A stretch of DNA of 17,715 bases, from positions 1-17,715 of the forward strand of contig JAUVAR010000017.1 in assembly GCA_030591625.1 (NCBI GenBank), given 5' to 3'. The position numbers and the translations under genes are program-made. Positions within the stretch are counted from its first letter, which is position 1, and every line of letters starts with the position of its first letter. The notes below the pieces were generated by a model, which did no database searches, was not told the origin of the DNA, and saw only the letters and a list, made by a program, of their open reading frames with translations. This document shows positions 1 through 7,707 of this stretch, piece by piece. The stretch is from Candidatus Zixiibacteriota bacterium. Lineage in GTDB: Bacteria; Zixibacteria; MSB-5A5; GN15; FEB-12.

Positions 1-1131
1 AGGATGGAAAAGTATAATGAGTCAATCATTTCAACCTCCCCGGTTGGCATCGTAGTTGTAAATACTCAAGGACAGATTACCACTATCAATACAGGTGCAT
101 TGGAAATACTCGATCTCAACAGAGAAGATATTAACACGCTCAGCAGCAGTAATGAACCAACCTCATTTGTTTCATGCATTAAAGAAGATGCTCGTTTCCG
201 TTGGCAAACAATGATGACAGCAGCTCTCAAGGGTGAACATGAATTTTCTGATTCGAGATTCTATCATGATACCGGGTACTTCGAAAAAGTCCTGTCCGTA
301 AAGCTATGTCCTATCCGAGGTCTTCCGGACGGCTCCAACGGCCTCGTGATGACACTTGAAGATGTTACAGAAAAAGTAACAATGGAGCAGTACGTCATAC
401 TCTCGGAAAAACTTGTCGCCAAAGGCGAAATGGCTGCATCTGTTGCGCATGAATTGAATAACTACCTTGCAATCATCTCAAACAATGCAGAGCTGCTGTC
501 ATTAAATATAGATCGTGGCAAGACTGAAAAAATTAAATTCAACAGCAAATCAATCGTTGAAGCTGTGGGAAGTATCAAACGTTTTGTTGATAATCTAATG
601 GATTTCTCAAAACCCGAAACTGAGTATATCAGCTACGACTTAAGACATCTCATCGATGACGTTTTATTCTCACTTCGTATTCAACCGAGATTCAAAACGA
701 TAACCTTTACTCTCGACCTGATTGATAACATACCTAATTTGGAAATGGATGTTGGACAAATTCAGCAGGTACTGATGAATCTTCTTATTAATTCAGCCGA
801 TGCCCTGTGTGAAAAGGCTGAAGCGGAACAAAAAGATGGCAATGAGTTTGAACGTCAAATCAGTATGAAGTCGCGCTATATCGAAAAAGATGAACTCTAT
901 ACCATTGAGATCAAAGACAATGGCACTGGTATGAATGAAGATGTGCTCGCTAAAATATTCACACTTCATTTCAGCACCAAAAAGGGCGGTCATGGTTTGG
1001 GGTTACATAACTGCCAAAAAATCGCCCAACTACATGGCGGAAAACTTGAAGCCAGATCAGAGCCAGGCAAAAGTACCACCTTTATTCTTACCCTCCCAAG
1101 ATTTCAGCCTGACAAATTGAAGGGTGAATAA
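1..1131 (+). CDS. PAS-domain sensor histidine kinase (5' end probably outside the window)
   Basis: Autophosphorylating histidine kinase. The first ATG is at position 4, but the frame is open to the window edge and the protein would begin directly inside a PAS domain (about residues 1-125), so an N-terminal input part is probably missing. After PAS comes the HisKA dimerisation domain with phosphoacceptor His149 (SVAHELNN), then a complete HATPase_c domain: N box QVLMNLLINSADAL (256-269), G1 box DNGTGM (305-310), F box near IFTLHFST, and G2 box GHGLGL (329-334). No membrane segment is visible in this part, so it is either soluble or anchored by the missing N terminus. Its TAA stop overlaps the ATG of the downstream Ser/Thr kinase (TAATG), so the two are translationally coupled and probably share a pathway. 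No response regulator is in view; it may lie upstream. Function is clear, signal unknown. Confidence 0.9.
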   Translation, partial: RMEKYNESIISTSPVGIVVVNTQGQITTINTGALEILDLNREDINTLSSSNEPTSFVSCIKEDARFRWQTMMTAALKGEHEFSDSRFYHDTGYFEKVLSVKLCPIRGLPDGSNGLVMTLEDVTEKVTMEQYVILSEKLVAKGEMAASVAHELNNYLAIISNNAELLSLNIDRGKTEKIKFNSKSIVEAVGSIKRFVDNLMDFSKPETEYISYDLRHLIDDVLFSLRIQPRFKTITFTLDLIDNIPNLEMDVGQIQQVLMNLLINSADALCEKAEAEQKDGNEFERQISMKSRYIEKDELYTIEIKDNGTGMNEDVLAKIFTLHFSTKKGGHGLGLHNCQKIAQLHGGKLEARSEPGKSTTFILTLPRFQPDKLKGE

Positions 1132-4112
1132 TGTCACCCTCAAGCGGTAACGGTCGCTTTGATGAAAAAGAAATTCTTGGACAGGGTGGCACAGCCTCCG
1201 TTGTACGTGCTTATGACCATCACTTAGGCAAAGATGTTGCACTCAAGCAACCACTCGCACAGATACAACAAACAGAAATATCATTTGAACAATTAGCTCA
1301 AAGAGAATTTTCACTAATTGGCCAATCAAATCATCCCGGCCTGGTTCATATAATTGAAAAACCTGCTCATAATATTATCCTTCTCGAACTATGTAATGGA
1401 CCAACCCTGGATCAGATTAAGAACATACCCTATCCAATAGCTCTGGATATTATCTCTGCAATTGCTGCAAATCTCGAATACTTACATACATCAAAACTTG
1501 TACACGGTGACTTAAAACCATCGAATATCTTTCTTCCAAATGACTGGCAAATTTTGTCAGAGAATAATTTAAAGTTTGTTAAACTCTCTGATTTTTCACT
1601 CGGAATGAAAGAGCATGAGTCAATCGACTCACGTCTCGGAGTTGGAACAATTGGATACATGCCACCAGAGACGATAAATGACAATATCGTAAGTCACCAG
1701 TCAGACCTCTTCGCACTTGGTGTTATTGCATATCAGTTGTTGGCCGATAAACATCCTTTCGCAGAAGGAATAACCGATCCAGCTTTGATTCATAGTCGCA
1801 TCATTGAAGATGAACCATTAAATCTTAACACTCTCAATAACTCTGTTACGTCTGATATTATTAATCTTGTTAATAACCTTCTAGCAAAATCACCGGACAA
1901 ACGCACCCAAAGTGCATCAGAAGTCTGCCTTATATTGGAACAGGCAGGCGCAACATACTCATGGCGTAAATTGATGCGACCATCTTACATGATATATCGC
2001 AATGAAAGCAATCAAGAAATTTGTGACCGCTTGTTAAACATTTCTGAACAAGACAGAACACGGCTTGACGACTATGCCGATGCTGACCCATTAGCTATCA
2101 GACTAATCCTTGAAGCAAACTTCAATCGTTCAAACTTAGACTTTGAGAACTGCCAGTATAGTTTCAAGCAATCGATTTACTGGCCATCACGGTGCCGCCA
2201 TAGAGCTCTTTCATTATTTGCATCTCTTGCCTTCTCTCAAAAGAAAGATGCTATCAAAGCAGCGATTGTGGCCGATCGAATATCACTTCCAAAGCTTGTT
2301 GTACCAACAGTACCGGGCAGAACTTTCCCCTGCAAAAGTCTTGACTACCTTCTCCCCTCATTCCTTAAGCCTGTTACGATCAAACGTTTTTCCAAAAAAC
2401 TTGCAGATCTCGCTGAGAGAGAAAACCTTGCCCCGGTCGCAGCGCATTTACATCTACAAGCTGGAGACTTTATTGAAGCAGAGAGAGCTGCACATCAAGC
2501 AGCGTACGAATTGCATGGCTCTCAAAAGACAAAAGAGGCAACCCGCTTGCTTCATCGTGTTATTGACTTTGGCTGTTTGATTGATAAGCATTTTGAAACG
2601 AGACACCTTCTTCTTATAGCAGGAGATATCCAAAAGGAAAGCGGTGATCTTACAAGTGCACAAAATGAGTACGAGAAGATTATTTCCCTTTATCAGAATC
2701 GTGAAGAAGATCAAACTCTCGCCCTCACATTAAAGAAGTTAGGTGATCTTCACAGATTGATGCAAAACTTCACCGAGGCAATCAAGGCGTTAAATCGTTC
2801 ACTTGAAATCTTTACTAACTTCGGTAATGATCTTGAAATCTCACATGTCTTAAATAATATTGGAAATGCGCATTGGCTGAATGCCAGCATGAATGAAGCT
2901 CTTTCTTTCCAGAGAAAAGCTCTAAAAATCCAGCGACGACTTGGTGTAACAGAAAAAGTTGCTTCGACCTTAAATAATATCGGTAATATTTTCGGAATGA
3001 TCGGCAGACTCGACAGGTGCGTCACTCTTCTTACAATTTCTCTAAAGCTCAAAGAAGAACTTGGCAATGCCGGCGAAATGGCCAGAACCCTTAATAATTT
3101 AGGCTATGTTTTTTATCTTCAAGGAAAAATATCAAACGCCGCAGATAGTCTAAAACGTTCGCTTGATTTAAACCGTCGCATAGGTTCACGCAAGGAGATA
3201 CTATTCAACCTTGAAAATCTTGCCGCTATCCTGTTATCTGCCGGACGTCTCAAACAGGCTACTGGTTACTACCGTGAAGGTTTGAAAAGTGCCCTTGAAC
3301 TTAACGACACAGCTCACGCCTGCTCATTCTACATTGGTCTTGCCGACATAGAACAAAGACATGGTAATTATAAAAAAGCGTATGAACAGATTCAAAAAGC
3401 TGACGACTGTTGTAAGGAAATCGATTCTGAACTTATTGCGAATAACTTATCGCTGCTTCGTGCTCAGATAGATTATAATCTCGGCGCCACACAGACAGCA
3501 CAGCAATCGTTTACAGTACTATTGGATTCATCCCGTTCAACAGGTGACCATGAAACAGAATTATCGGTTCTGATTGCAATGGTTAAAATCTCCAATGATC
3601 GATCCTTTGCAAATGATGCGAGCGAAATAATTGAACGTCTGCATATGCGTCGTGAAAAACGTCTTCTGTTATTCAGTCAATTAGAGTTCTACATGAACAA
3701 CAACGACTATTCTAAGATAGAAAGTATCACAACTGACATTGTCCAGGAGGCAATAGCTATAACTGACGATATCGAACTTCCATCTATATGCATACTCGCG
3801 TCACAGCTCATGCTCCATCTGAACGATCATGAAAAAGCATTATTAGTATTGAACAAGGCGATAGAATTCGCATCTGAACAAGAGATGTATCTTGTGTATG
3901 CCGATGCAATAGCGTTACGTGGTAAAATTAAATTTGATAAAAAAGAGTATGAGAAAAGTTATTCGGATCTTCGCATAGCCCTCGCAACCTACAAGCAACT
4001 AATGCAATCAATCACCAATAAAGTTGTGCGTAATTGCTTCCAAAACAGGCCAACAATCTTAGCTTTAGCAGAGCAGATAAAAGAGCTCGGAAATATCTTA
4101 TCTAAAAAATAA
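1131..4112 (+). CDS. Ser/Thr protein kinase with long TPR-repeat tail
   Basis: Cytoplasmic Hanks-type kinase of 993 residues. The N-terminal kinase domain (about 10-270) has the glycine loop GQGGTASVV (17-25), Lys39 (VALK), the likely helix-C Glu59, the catalytic loop HGDLKPSN (125-132), DFS (154-156) in place of DFG, GYMPPE (175-180) as the APE element and Arg258. HGD instead of HRD makes it a non-RD kinase, a class that usually does not need activation-loop phosphorylation. A linker is followed by TPR-like helical repeats, clearest from about 490 to 760 with recurrent LNNIGN/LNNLGY motifs, and weaker helical repeats to the C terminus. No transmembrane or PASTA region is seen, so TPRs probably recruit substrates or partners. 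The gene starts inside the stop codon of the histidine kinase and ends at a hairpin terminator, so it is the last gene of that operon. Targets are unknown. Confidence 0.9.
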   Translation: MSPSSGNGRFDEKEILGQGGTASVVRAYDHHLGKDVALKQPLAQIQQTEISFEQLAQREFSLIGQSNHPGLVHIIEKPAHNIILLELCNGPTLDQIKNIPYPIALDIISAIAANLEYLHTSKLVHGDLKPSNIFLPNDWQILSENNLKFVKLSDFSLGMKEHESIDSRLGVGTIGYMPPETINDNIVSHQSDLFALGVIAYQLLADKHPFAEGITDPALIHSRIIEDEPLNLNTLNNSVTSDIINLVNNLLAKSPDKRTQSASEVCLILEQAGATYSWRKLMRPSYMIYRNESNQEICDRLLNISEQDRTRLDDYADADPLAIRLILEANFNRSNLDFENCQYSFKQSIYWPSRCRHRALSLFASLAFSQKKDAIKAAIVADRISLPKLVVPTVPGRTFPCKSLDYLLPSFLKPVTIKRFSKKLADLAERENLAPVAAHLHLQAGDFIEAERAAHQAAYELHGSQKTKEATRLLHRVIDFGCLIDKHFETRHLLLIAGDIQKESGDLTSAQNEYEKIISLYQNREEDQTLALTLKKLGDLHRLMQNFTEAIKALNRSLEIFTNFGNDLEISHVLNNIGNAHWLNASMNEALSFQRKALKIQRRLGVTEKVASTLNNIGNIFGMIGRLDRCVTLLTISLKLKEELGNAGEMARTLNNLGYVFYLQGKISNAADSLKRSLDLNRRIGSRKEILFNLENLAAILLSAGRLKQATGYYREGLKSALELNDTAHACSFYIGLADIEQRHGNYKKAYEQIQKADDCCKEIDSELIANNLSLLRAQIDYNLGATQTAQQSFTVLLDSSRSTGDHETELSVLIAMVKISNDRSFANDASEIIERLHMRREKRLLLFSQLEFYMNNNDYSKIESITTDIVQEAIAITDDIELPSICILASQLMLHLNDHEKALLVLNKAIEFASEQEMYLVYADAIALRGKIKFDKKEYEKSYSDLRIALATYKQLMQSITNKVVRNCFQNRPTILALAEQIKELGNILSKK

Positions 4113-4136
4113 AGGCAGGTGCTTTCACCTGCCTTT
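4111..4136. terminator. Bidirectional hairpin terminator between kinase operon and small peptide gene
   Basis: Perfect 11-bp stem AAAGGCAGGTG (4111-4121), four-base loop, and CACCTGCCTTT (4126-4136). It overlaps the TAA of the Ser/Thr kinase. Read on the - strand the stem is followed by ATTTTTT, a textbook intrinsic terminator for the peptide gene at 4152-4244. On the + strand the tail is only CCTTTATACCTT, so it is weaker in that direction. Confidence 0.9.
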
Positions 4137-4151
4137 ATACCTTAAGTATTC

Positions 4152-4244
4152 TTATGGAATAATTGGGAACTGTCCACCATTACTCCAGCCACCGATTGGG
4201 GCTATGCGAGCTTCAAGGATTTCAATTGTTAATTTGTAGTCCAT
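4152..4244 (-). CDS. Unrecognised 30-residue peptide
   Basis: A 30-codon reading frame below normal gene-calling length. The ATG at 4244 is preceded by AAGGAG nine bases upstream, a better ribosome binding site than most genes in this window have. The frame ends in TAA at 4152, 15 bases before the start of a perfect terminator, and a promoter-like pair lies about 90 bases upstream, so it looks like a complete monocistronic unit. The product starts charged and amphipathic (KLTIEILEARIAP, residues 4-16), then turns glycine-rich with one tryptophan (GGWSNGG, 18-24) and ends hydrophobic (FPIIP, 26-30). There is no signal peptide or cysteine. I do not recognise the family. It could be a leader/core peptide precursor, a small regulator or a signalling peptide; no modification enzyme is adjacent. 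Translation is well supported by context; function is unknown. Confidence 0.65.
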   Translation of the reverse strand: MDYKLTIEILEARIAPIGGWSNGGQFPIIP

Positions 4245-4304
4245 GGGATTAATCTCCTTCCTAGATTTTTAAGGCCTTCCTTCAATGGAAGTACCTTCGC
4301 ATAC

Positions 4305-4319
4305 TTGCTGTATCAGCAA
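4305..4319 (-). other. Hairpin in the 5' leader of the peptide gene
   Basis: TTGCTG (4305-4310), loop TAT, and CAGCAA (4314-4319) form a perfect 6-bp stem. It falls in the predicted untranslated leader between the promoter and the ribosome binding site of the 30-residue peptide gene. A second small inverted repeat (CTTCC...GGAAG, about 4277-4292) lies between it and the ribosome binding site. These could tune mRNA stability or translation; no known riboswitch is recognised. Confidence 0.35.
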
Positions 4320-4329
4320 TTGAACCTAT

Positions 4330-4357
4330 ATGATAATATTATACGTGGATACGTCAA
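4330..4357 (-). promoter_or_regulatory. Predicted sigma-70-type promoter for the peptide gene
   Basis: On the - strand TTGACG (4357-4352) is separated by 16 bases from TATCAT (4335-4330); each hexamer matches the consensus in five of six positions. It is placed to give a leader of roughly 80 bases before the peptide ATG at 4244. It lies downstream of the clc stop, so the peptide gene need not depend on clc read-through. Confidence 0.5.
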
Positions 4358-4447
4358 GGAGTTCGGATCATTTTCATAAAGCCTACAATTTCAATATAAG
4401 TAAATATAGCCCAATTACAGATTATTTTTCCCACCCCTCGTGTTGTC

Positions 4448-4498
4448 TCGCACAGTAATTGTGCGAACAGGAAATTATTTCCTGCAAGGGAATATTCC
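4448..4498. repeat. Cluster of three inverted repeats downstream of clc
   Basis: Three dyads stand nearly back to back: TCGCACA/TGTGCGA (4448-4466, loop GTAAT), CAGGAAA/TTTCCTG (4468-4484, loop TTA) and the palindrome GGAATATTCC (4489-4498). They begin 17 bases after the clc stop on the - strand. They could form an mRNA 3'-end structure for clc, but no clean T tract follows, so they are not classed as a terminator. The remaining gene-free sequence between 4137 and 4514 holds only the peptide gene and its leader. Confidence 0.4.
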
Positions 4499-4514
4499 TA
4501 AAGAAAAATAAATA

Positions 4515-6275
4515 TCATTTTCTAAGAGTTTCGAGCAACCGTTTGTTGTAGTAGTCAGTAAGATATTCTCTTCGCACAACACCGACAACTCTATCCGGGT
4601 CTGCATCTGTCACAACCGGAATCAATTCAAAATCACGCATCCCAAATAAGTTGTGTGCTGACTGAAGATCATCACTTGTCTTAAGGACAACCGTATCGGG
4701 TACGACCAAATCTTGCGCAATGACCAAATAATCAAGTTCATGCTGGGTGAGGAAGTTTCTAATATCCTGAAATGATATAATCCCTTTTAGTCTATTATCA
4801 TGATCATGCACCATGAAATACGATTCATTCGTATGCTCTATCTTGTGTAGAATTTCGAGCAATGTTGTAGAGAGTGGTATTGATTCGAATTTCTTATCCA
4901 TCACTTCAATAACAGTATGTGATTTGAGAACGTTGATATCTTTTCCACCTCTGATATCGATACCACGTTTGAACAGCTTGGCTGTATATATTGAATGAGG
5001 GAAAAGTTTCCCGGCGACAAGTGATGCTATAACAACTGTAGCCATTAATGGAAGAATAATTTGATAGTCGCCGGTCATTTCAAAGATAATAAGCATTGCA
5101 GTCATTGGCGCATGAGTAGTTCCTGCAACCATCGCAGCCATCCCCACCAGTGCATACGCACCCGGTCCGGCTGTTACTCCAGGAAAAAGATAATTAACAC
5201 CAACTCCAAATGCTCCACCTGCTACAGCACCCATGAAAAGAGCCGGGGCAAAAATACCACCAGAGTTTCCTGACCCAAGTGTTAACGATGTAGCAATAAT
5301 TTTCATGAAAACTAAAGTAAGAAGTATTCCCCAGGCCAGCTCACCATTGAGAACGAGTGAAATAGTGTTGTAACCATCAGCAAGAACCTGTGGGAAAAAT
5401 AAAGCAACGATACCCAAAAGAAGACCACCAAGAGCTGGTTTTGTCCAATCGGTAATCTTAAGGTTATCAAAGAAATCCTCGAAGCCTTCCAAAGTTTTTA
5501 TAAATCCAACAGCCAGCGCACCAACCATTACGCCCATTATTACGTAAAGGATCATTTCCCATGAAGATACAAGCGCATACTCAGGGACCTGGAACGCAGG
5601 ATTATCGCCCAGAAAAGCATGAGAAACAGCCGAGGCGATAACAGATGAAATAATAACAGGAGCAAAAGTACGCTGAGTGAAATCACCAAGAATTATTTCA
5701 AGTGAAAAGAAGACACCAGCTATCGGAGCATTAAATACGGCAGCAATTCCTGCGGCCGCACCACAACCGACAAGGACCTTGACTTGATCACCAGACATTC
5801 TGAACAATTGACCAATTGTTGAACCTAAGGCAGAACCTATCTGAACAATTGGGCCTTCACGTCCAGCCGAACCACCAGAACCGATACAGATAGCTGAGGC
5901 GATAGTTTTTGCAACAGCAACTCTGGGCCGAATAATGCCGCCTAATCTTGCAACTGAGTTCATTACTTCGGGGACACCATGCCCTTTTGCTTCACTGGCA
6001 AACTTGTAAACTATCGGACCTACAATCAAACCACCGAGCATAGGAATAAGAGGAAGCCATAATTTGTACCCTCCCCAATTGGCAAATCCTACCGCCGATA
6101 CAAGTATCTGGTCGGTCAAACCAAAAAAGAGCTTGTTGCAATACTCTATAAGATCGATAAACGCAATTGCCCCCAGGGCGGTTGCAACTCCGACAACAAC
6201 CGACAGGAGGATCATAAGCCTCGTCTCTGAGATAGAAACAAGCCTGAGTAATTTTTTTGATACAAAGTGCTGCAT
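4515..6275 (-). CDS. ClC-family chloride channel/transporter with C-terminal CBS pair
   Basis: Integral membrane anion transport protein, 586 residues. The ClC core (about 15-435) shows the conserved helix-end motifs: KGHGVPEV (97-104, where E. coli ClC has GSGIPE), GSGGSAGREGPIVQ (132-145) with gating Glu140, GSGNSGGIFAP (334-344) and Tyr430 in SIYTAKL, matching the chloride-coordinating tyrosine. Two CBS domains follow (about 450-580), which in this family often bind nucleotides and regulate gating. The internal proton glutamate (E. coli Glu203) aligns with Ile194 in FFSLEIIL, so passive channel behaviour or altered coupling is possible. The start ATG has only a weak ribosome binding site; Met21 is an alternative, but would remove the N-terminal amphipathic stretch. 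It is divergent from the flavin oxidoreductase. Family assignment is secure, ion specificity is not. Confidence 0.95.
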   Translation of the reverse strand: MQHFVSKKLLRLVSISETRLMILLSVVVGVATALGAIAFIDLIEYCNKLFFGLTDQILVSAVGFANWGGYKLWLPLIPMLGGLIVGPIVYKFASEAKGHGVPEVMNSVARLGGIIRPRVAVAKTIASAICIGSGGSAGREGPIVQIGSALGSTIGQLFRMSGDQVKVLVGCGAAAGIAAVFNAPIAGVFFSLEIILGDFTQRTFAPVIISSVIASAVSHAFLGDNPAFQVPEYALVSSWEMILYVIMGVMVGALAVGFIKTLEGFEDFFDNLKITDWTKPALGGLLLGIVALFFPQVLADGYNTISLVLNGELAWGILLTLVFMKIIATSLTLGSGNSGGIFAPALFMGAVAGGAFGVGVNYLFPGVTAGPGAYALVGMAAMVAGTTHAPMTAMLIIFEMTGDYQIILPLMATVVIASLVAGKLFPHSIYTAKLFKRGIDIRGGKDINVLKSHTVIEVMDKKFESIPLSTTLLEILHKIEHTNESYFMVHDHDNRLKGIISFQDIRNFLTQHELDYLVIAQDLVVPDTVVLKTSDDLQSAHNLFGMRDFELIPVVTDADPDRVVGVVRREYLTDYYNKRLLETLRK

Positions 6276-6342
6276 AAGTCCAATGAATCTATCAATTTTG
6301 TTTGGTTCTACAAGCTCTTTATCACTCTTTCAGATAGTAATT

Positions 6343-6381
6343 ATTATAGCCTCTTGACTTACCCCTGTTTTTTGCTAATTT
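6343..6381. promoter_or_regulatory. Divergent promoter region between clc and the flavin oxidoreductase
   Basis: The 152-base gap between two divergent genes must hold both promoters. On the + strand TTGACT (6354-6359), 16 bases, then TGC-TAATTT (-10 at 6376-6381, extended -10 style) could serve the oxidoreductase. On the - strand a perfect TATAAT (6348-6343) could serve clc, but I see no good -35 element for it. Assignments are tentative. Confidence 0.4.
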
Positions 6382-6427
6382 TGGTGAAAATGTTCACTAT
6401 TACTGACAATATAAGATTGAGGATATA

Positions 6428-7576
6428 ATGCGTTCATCAGCCGACGCCGTCATTATTGGAGGCGGTATCATTGGGACAGCAGCAGCCTTTTATTTGGCAC
6501 GTGAGAATTATGGCAGAATCATACTGCTTGAAAAGGAAAAATTCCTTGGATTTGGATCAACCTCAAAAGCTGCCGGAGGTATCAGAGCACAGTTCCATAA
6601 CCGTGTCAATATCGAAATGTCGATGCTTTCAGAAAAGATTTTTAGGAACTTCAAAGAAGAAACTGGTTCCGATGCTTTCTATGATCAGGTTGGATATATG
6701 TTCCTCCTCTCGGAAGCAGAAGATATCAAAACATTCAAAAAGTCGTACGAGCTGCAACGTTCTCTCGGTCTGAATGTTGAGCTTCTCAAACAGGATGAAA
6801 TTTCTCAATACGCTCCTCATGTCAGAATTGATGATATCGAACTCGCTACTTTCTGTTCTGATGATGGCCTTGCCGATCCGCATGAATTCCTGTCCGGTTA
6901 TGATCAGGCGGCCCGCAGACTCGGTGTTGAGATAGAACTCGAAACTGAAGTCACAGCAATTGAAACCGAAGCCGGCAAGATCAAAACTGTGAAGACATCT
7001 AAGGGAGATATCTCTACCCCCCTTGTTTTAAACTGTGCAGGTGCATTTGGTGGCCTGATCGGTCAGATGGTTGGTGGAGATGTCAGAGTTATTCCTGTTC
7101 GCAGACAATGTGTAACTACCGGCGAACTCGACTTCATTACCCCTACCCTGCCTATGGTTGTAGATGTTAAAAGCGGATTGTACTGTCATAAAGAATCGAG
7201 AGGGATGCTTCTTGGTTGGGCCGATAAAGCGGTCGAATCAAACTTTGATATTTCTGTTGATCCCGACTACACCGATTCAATCCTCGAACTTGCCCTGGAT
7301 AGAATGCCTCAGCTTGAGACAGCTGAAATTGCCAACTCATGGGCCGGTCTCTACGAAACTACTCCGGATCATCGTGCTATAATTGGCTGGGAACCAAAGG
7401 TTGAAGGAATGTTTCATATTACTGGTTTCTCAGGTCATGGAATGATGCATGCCCCGGCGGCCGGATTAGTAGCAACGGAAATTATTACTGGTCGTCAGCC
7501 CTCAATCGATATTAAAGAGCTTCGCCCCGACAGATTTGAGAACGGTATACTTGTTGAGGAAACAAACGTAATCTAA
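6428..7576 (+). CDS. FAD-dependent oxidoreductase, DAO / sarcosine oxidase beta-like
   Basis: Soluble flavoenzyme of 382 residues that probably oxidises a C-N bond of an amino acid or N-methyl amine. The N-terminal Rossmann motif VIIGGGIIG (8-16) and acidic Glu35 (LLEKE) bind the ADP part of FAD. The segment STSKAAGGIRAQF (44-56) and the C-terminal stretches SWAGLYETTPDHRAIIG and GFSGHGMMHAPAAG resemble the sarcosine oxidase beta, glycine oxidase and HcnC branch of the DAO superfamily. The cysteine that covalently holds FAD in monomeric sarcosine oxidase is not seen at the matching place (WAGLYE), so FAD is probably non-covalent. There is no signal peptide. The start has GAGG five bases upstream. 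It is a single-gene unit without the partner subunits of heterotetrameric sarcosine oxidase, so the substrate cannot be named. Proline, sarcosine, glycine or opine-like compounds are all possible. Confidence 0.88.
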   Translation: MRSSADAVIIGGGIIGTAAAFYLARENYGRIILLEKEKFLGFGSTSKAAGGIRAQFHNRVNIEMSMLSEKIFRNFKEETGSDAFYDQVGYMFLLSEAEDIKTFKKSYELQRSLGLNVELLKQDEISQYAPHVRIDDIELATFCSDDGLADPHEFLSGYDQAARRLGVEIELETEVTAIETEAGKIKTVKTSKGDISTPLVLNCAGAFGGLIGQMVGGDVRVIPVRRQCVTTGELDFITPTLPMVVDVKSGLYCHKESRGMLLGWADKAVESNFDISVDPDYTDSILELALDRMPQLETAEIANSWAGLYETTPDHRAIIGWEPKVEGMFHITGFSGHGMMHAPAAGLVATEIITGRQPSIDIKELRPDRFENGILVEETNVI

Positions 7577-7707
7577 GTATAACTTATGCCGGAACCTAAA
7601 TTGCCGATCCGGTGTGTAAGGAATAGAAATAACGGAACAAAAGTATCCTGAGTGCACAATAGTTCCGATGACAATAACCATAGACCAATTGCCTTGAGAG
7701 TGTATAA

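Noticed and set aside
2143..2580. 145-residue frame inside the Ser/Thr kinase-TPR gene
   Set aside because: Out-of-frame shadow of a well-supported 993-residue protein; composition is not protein-like and there is no ribosome binding site.
4448..4498. CRISPR-like repeat cluster
   Set aside because: The three dyads differ in sequence and have no regular spacers; there are no cas genes in the window.
7600..7670. Inverted repeats CCGGA/TCCGG and CGGAAC/GTTCCG in the gap before the secreted hydrolase as terminator or operator
   Set aside because: Arms are short, loops are long (14 and 23 bases) and no T tract follows; likely chance.
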